In this document: piece by piece, positions 60,578 through 64,000 of the stretch
Layout of the letters: every line of letters starts with the position of its first letter
How positions within the stretch are numbered: position 1 is the first letter of the stretch
NCBI GenBank assembly: GCA_021818265.1
Contig: JAKAEP010000005.1
Coordinates: 1-64,000 of the forward strand
Length of the DNA: 64,000 nt
From: Actinomycetes bacterium
GTDB taxonomy: Bacteria > Actinomycetota > Acidimicrobiia > Acidimicrobiales > RAAP-2
Direction: 5' to 3'
Notes under the pieces: generated by a model
Seen by the model: only the letters and a program-made list of their open reading frames with translations
Databases searched by the model: none
Told to the model about the DNA's origin: nothing
Position numbers and translations under genes: made by a program

Positions 60578-61474
60578 ATGACGACGTCCCCCCGCGTCCT
60601 CGCCGAGCGCGCGCGCGCCCGCGCCGGGCAGGCCATCCGACGGGCGGCCGGCCTCGTGGAGGACCCCCCGCCGCGCTGCGACGACCCGGCGGCCGCCTAC
60701 ACGCCGGTGGACGGCGTCGCGCGGGTCGTCCACGGCGACCTCGGCTCGATGCTGGTGGGCGGGGTCGCCTCGCTCTTCGTCCAGATGCTCCACCCCCTCG
60801 CCATGGCCGGGGTCGCCGACCACTCGCGCTACCGCGAGGACCCGCTCGGACGGCTCCTGCAGACGGCTCACTTCATCAGCGCCACCACCTACGGGTCGGC
60901 CGAGACCGCCGAGGTGGCCCTCGAGCGGGTGCGCTTCGTGCACGGCTTCGTGAGGGGCACCGCCGACGACGGCCGGGCCTACGACGCCCGGGACCCCCAC
61001 CTGCTCGCCTTCGTCCACTGCGCCGAGGTCTCGATGTTCCTCGCCGCCTACCGGCGCCTGGGCCGCTACCCCGTGAGCGCCGCCGACGCCGACCGCTACG
61101 TGGCCGAGGTCGCCCGCTCGGCGCGCGACCTCGGGGCCCTCGACCCTCCCACCACCGCGGCCGAGCTATCGGCCCGGCTCGCGTCGTTCCGCCCCGAGCT
61201 GCGCCTCTCGGGGCCGGCGCGCGAGGCCCGGGACTTCCTCGCCCGCGGGGTCAGCCTCGGGCCGCTCGCCCGGCTCGCCTACCGGGTGATCGTGCGCGCG
61301 GCCCTCGCCCTGGTGGACGGGCCCGAGCGCCGCCTGCTCGGCGCGCCGCGCCCGTCGTGGCGCGACGGCGCGGCGCTCGCCGTGGCCCGGCTCTTCGCCA
61401 CCGCGGTGCGCGCGGTGCTGCCGCCGGCGGCGCCTCAGGTCGTCGAGAGCCCGCCGTCGACCGCGAGCACCTGA
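60578..61474 (+). CDS. Oxygenase MpaB-family (DUF2236) protein
   Basis: GDLGSMLVGGVASLFVQMLHPLAMAGVADHSRYREDPLGRLLQTAHFISATTYGSAETAE...HCAEVSMFLAAYRRLG. Confidence 0.85.
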   Translation: MTTSPRVLAERARARAGQAIRRAAGLVEDPPPRCDDPAAAYTPVDGVARVVHGDLGSMLVGGVASLFVQMLHPLAMAGVADHSRYREDPLGRLLQTAHFISATTYGSAETAEVALERVRFVHGFVRGTADDGRAYDARDPHLLAFVHCAEVSMFLAAYRRLGRYPVSAADADRYVAEVARSARDLGALDPPTTAAELSARLASFRPELRLSGPAREARDFLARGVSLGPLARLAYRVIVRAALALVDGPERRLLGAPRPSWRDGAALAVARLFATAVRAVLPPAAPQVVESPPSTAST

Positions 61475-62151
61475 CCGGTCACGTAGGGGGCGTCCACGAG
61501 GGCGAGGATCGCGCCGGCCACGTCGTCGGGCGTGGCCACCCGGCGCAGGGGCGCGTGGCGCTCGACGTACTCGCGCGCGCCGTCCCAGTCGGCGGTCCAC
61601 GGCGTCGCCGTGAAGCCCGGCGCGACCGCGTTCACCCGGACCTCGGGCCCGACCACGCGCGCGAGGAGCCGGGTCACGTGGTTGAGCGCCGCCTTCGAGG
61701 CGGCGTAGGGGATCGACGAGCCGGCCGTGCGCTCCCCCGCGTGCGACGAGACGTTCACCACGGCCCCTCCGCCCACCCGCAGCAGCTCGAGCGCGGCCGT
61801 GGTGAGCTCGAAGGTGGCGAAGACGTTGAGCTCGAAGATCTCGCGCCACACCGCGCGGTTCGCCGCGGCGAAGTCCCGGTGGTCGATGCGCCGGGTGGTG
61901 GCCGCGTTGTTGACGAGCACGTCGAGGCGCCCGTGGCGCTCGCGCACCGCGTCGACGAGCTCGGCCACCCCCTCCTCGCGGGCGAGGTCGGCCTGGACGT
62001 AGGTGGCGCCGGGCAGCTCGCCCGCGAGCCGCTCGCCGGCCTCGGCGCTGCGCGCCGAGTTGAGGACGACGAGGTCGCCCCGGGCCGCGAAGCGGCGCGC
62101 GGTCGCCTCGCCGATGCCGCTCGTCGAGCCGGTGACCAGGACGACGCTCAC
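61435..62151 (-). CDS. SDR family oxidoreductase
   Basis: VSVVLVTGSTSGIGEATARRFAARGD...NNAATTRRI...VVNVSSHAG...YAASKAALNHVTRLLA...VAPGFTATPW. Confidence 0.94.
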   Translation of the reverse strand: MSVVLVTGSTSGIGEATARRFAARGDLVVLNSARSAEAGERLAGELPGATYVQADLAREEGVAELVDAVRERHGRLDVLVNNAATTRRIDHRDFAAANRAVWREIFELNVFATFELTTAALELLRVGGGAVVNVSSHAGERTAGSSIPYAASKAALNHVTRLLARVVGPEVRVNAVAPGFTATPWTADWDGAREYVERHAPLRRVATPDDVAGAILALVDAPYVTGQVLAVDGGLSTT

Positions 62152-63059
62152 GCGAGCCGCCGCAGCCGCCACGAGCCCGCCCAGTGCTGGCCGGGCTCGA
62201 GCACGACCACGTCCTTGCCCGAGCGCAGCGCGTCGGGCGGGCAGGTCATCGGCTCGATCGCCACGGCCGTGCGCCGCCGCCCACGCTCGAGGGTGTCGCC
62301 GGTGAAGACCTGGAGGTAGGGGAAGGTGCGGTCCACGCTCAGCTCGACCGCGCCCCCCGTCGAGTCCTCGAGCACCGCGACGGCGAGACCCGAGTCGTCG
62401 CGCACCAACTCGGTGTAGGTGACGTCGAGCTCGTGGCCGCTCACCGACTTGCGCCGGCCGAAGTCGAGGGCGTGGCCGGCCACGGGCAGGATCTCGCCCG
62501 TGGGCAGCCGACGGTCGTTCACCGCCACGTAGGCCCGCGCCGGCACCTCGAGCTGGGCCCCCTCGATCGTCGGGGTCGTGACGGCGAGGTACGGGTGGAA
62601 GCCCACCCCGAAGGGGACGGGCACCTCGTCCCGGTTGGTCACGGTCGTGGTCACGGTGAGCCCGAGCGAGCCGAGGTGGTACGCGACGGTCAGCTCGGTG
62701 GCGAAGGGGTAGGCCGGCGTGGGGTGCAGGGTCAGGGTGAGCACGCAGCGGTTCTGGTTCACGGCCTCGATGCGGAAGGGGCGGAAGCGCACCAGCCCGT
62801 GGGTGGCCGTGGCGTGGGGGACGTCGTCGACCGCGGCGCGCGCGGCGCGCCCCGAGAACGTCCACTCGCCGTCGCCCATCCGGTTCGGCCACGGGTAGAG
62901 GACCTGGCCCCGGGCGCCGGTGGCGACCTCGTCGGCCGCGAAGCCCTCCACGACGGGGACCCCGCCCTTGACGTAGGTCCGCAGCGTCGCCCCCACCTCG
63001 GTGACGACCGCGCGCTGATCGCCGTGCGCGATCGCTATCTGTTCACCCGTCGGCAGCAT
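62148..63059 (-). CDS. Aldose 1-epimerase family protein
   Basis: VLYPWPNRMGDGEWTFSGRAARAAVDDVPHATATHGLVRFRPF...FGVGFHPYLAV...LQVFTGDTLERGRRRTAVAIEPMTCPPDAL. Confidence 0.92.
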   Translation of the reverse strand: MLPTGEQIAIAHGDQRAVVTEVGATLRTYVKGGVPVVEGFAADEVATGARGQVLYPWPNRMGDGEWTFSGRAARAAVDDVPHATATHGLVRFRPFRIEAVNQNRCVLTLTLHPTPAYPFATELTVAYHLGSLGLTVTTTVTNRDEVPVPFGVGFHPYLAVTTPTIEGAQLEVPARAYVAVNDRRLPTGEILPVAGHALDFGRRKSVSGHELDVTYTELVRDDSGLAVAVLEDSTGGAVELSVDRTFPYLQVFTGDTLERGRRRTAVAIEPMTCPPDALRSGKDVVVLEPGQHWAGSWRLRRLA

Positions 63060-63116
63060 CACGCCCTTCCCACGTCCCACACCGGCTCGTAACTTACGAC
63101 AGTTAGGGTCGAGGGG

Positions 63117-63965
63117 ATGCGACTCCTGCTCACCAACGACGACGGCGTGGGCGCGCGGGGCCTCGCGGTGCTGGCCCGCGCGGTCGAGGCGTGGGTCGCG
63201 GCCGCGCCCGCCGGCGAGGAGCGCGAGGCGATCGTGGTCGCCCCCGACCGGAACCACTCTGGCATGTCGGCCGCCGTGGGGGACGTCTTCGCCCAGCCGA
63301 CCGTGTCGTACCGCCGCTACCACGTCGAGGGCGCCCCCGGCCTGCCGGCCTACGGCCTCGACGCCCCGCCGGCCCTGTGCGCGATCATGGGCGCCCTCGG
63401 CGCCTTCGACCTCGTGCCCGACGTCATCGTCTCGGGGATCAACGCCGGCGCCAACGTGGGGCGCAGCGTCCTGCACTCGGGGACCGTCGGCGCCGTCTTG
63501 ACCGGGGCCCAGCTCGGCCTCTCGGGGATCGCCGTGTCGGTCCAGTGGGGCGAGCACGTCCACTACGACACGGCCGCCGCGGTGTGCGTGGAGGTCCTCG
63601 AGGAGCTCGTCGCGGCCCCGGTGCGCACCGTGCTGAACCTCAACGTGCCGAACCTCGCGCGCGAGGAGCTCCGGGGCGTGCGCCGGGCCCGGGTGTCGAC
63701 CGCGGGGATCGTCAAGGCGGCCGGGCCGCGCGCGGGGGGACCGCCCCTCGCCGACGAGGGGGAGCTCCCGCTGCGCCTGGGCGCGGCCACGCCCTCGCTG
63801 GGCGACGTCTCGGACGAGGAGCCCGACGAGGACGGCGCCCTGCTCGTCGCCGGCTACGCGACGCTGACCCCGCTGCGCGGCCCCCACGAGGACACCGACC
63901 CCGGCCTCGACGCGACCGTCGAGGCGGCCCTGCGGGTCATCGAGGCCCACCTGCGCCAGGCCTAG
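63117..63965 (+). CDS. surE: 5'/3'-nucleotidase SurE
   Basis: MRLLLTNDDGVGARGLAVLARAV...VVAPDRNHSGMSAAV...VSGINAGANVGRSVLHSGTVGAVLTGAQLGLSGIAVS. Confidence 0.95.
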   Translation: MRLLLTNDDGVGARGLAVLARAVEAWVAAAPAGEEREAIVVAPDRNHSGMSAAVGDVFAQPTVSYRRYHVEGAPGLPAYGLDAPPALCAIMGALGAFDLVPDVIVSGINAGANVGRSVLHSGTVGAVLTGAQLGLSGIAVSVQWGEHVHYDTAAAVCVEVLEELVAAPVRTVLNLNVPNLAREELRGVRRARVSTAGIVKAAGPRAGGPPLADEGELPLRLGAATPSLGDVSDEEPDEDGALLVAGYATLTPLRGPHEDTDPGLDATVEAALRVIEAHLRQA

Positions 63966-64000
63966 GCCTCCTCGCCGGGGCCCCGCCGGGCGGTCTTCGT
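63962..64000 (-). CDS. Possible 3' end of a CDS running off the window (...TKTARRGPGEEA*)
   Basis: Open minus-strand frame ending at the CTAG shared with the surE stop; only 12 codons visible. Confidence 0.3.
   Translation of the reverse strand, partial: TKTARRGPGEEA

Noticed and set aside
63088-63098. CGTAA-C-TTACG inverted repeat in the divergent surE/epimerase promoter
   Set aside because: Too short to separate from chance without comparative data.

Overview
This 64-kb window is very GC-rich and looks like core chromosome of an actinobacterium; an Acidimicrobiia-like lineage is a guess from gene content and is untested. About 0-43 kb is mostly housekeeping, largely on the minus strand: infB/ylxR/nusA/rimP; proS-ispG-rseP-dxr-cdsA-frr-pyrH-tsf-rpsB; xerC-like; an MtrAB-like two-component pair with a GerMN lipoprotein; rsfS/nadD; a class II DAHP synthase; a histidine phosphatase, VWA and MoxR module downstream of obgE-proB-proA; hup; rpmA/rplU/rng; mrdA-mreDCB; ndk-folC-clpX-clpP-tig; and a Pot-type polyamine ABC transporter. 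About 43-64 kb is more accessory: tandem paralogous PAS hybrid histidine kinases, three tRNAs, an ornithine cyclodeaminase homologue, an aldehyde dehydrogenase, a secreted protein with two neocarzinostatin-like domains, a membrane GGDEF/EAL protein, an MFS/TetR pair, clpS/DUF2017, an SDR, an aldose epimerase and surE. I found no CRISPR array, prophage, transposon or obvious defence island. The best leads are: ylxR with no canonical start codon but an AUA in ATAG overlap with the nusA stop and a well-spaced Shine-Dalgarno; convergent genes sharing one CTAG as both stop codons; a MoxR/VWA/phosphatase module embedded in the obgE-proBA locus; the tandem neocarzinostatin-like secreted protein; and the tandem hybrid kinases directly upstream of potADBC. 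All homology calls are by eye from protein motifs; no searches were run.
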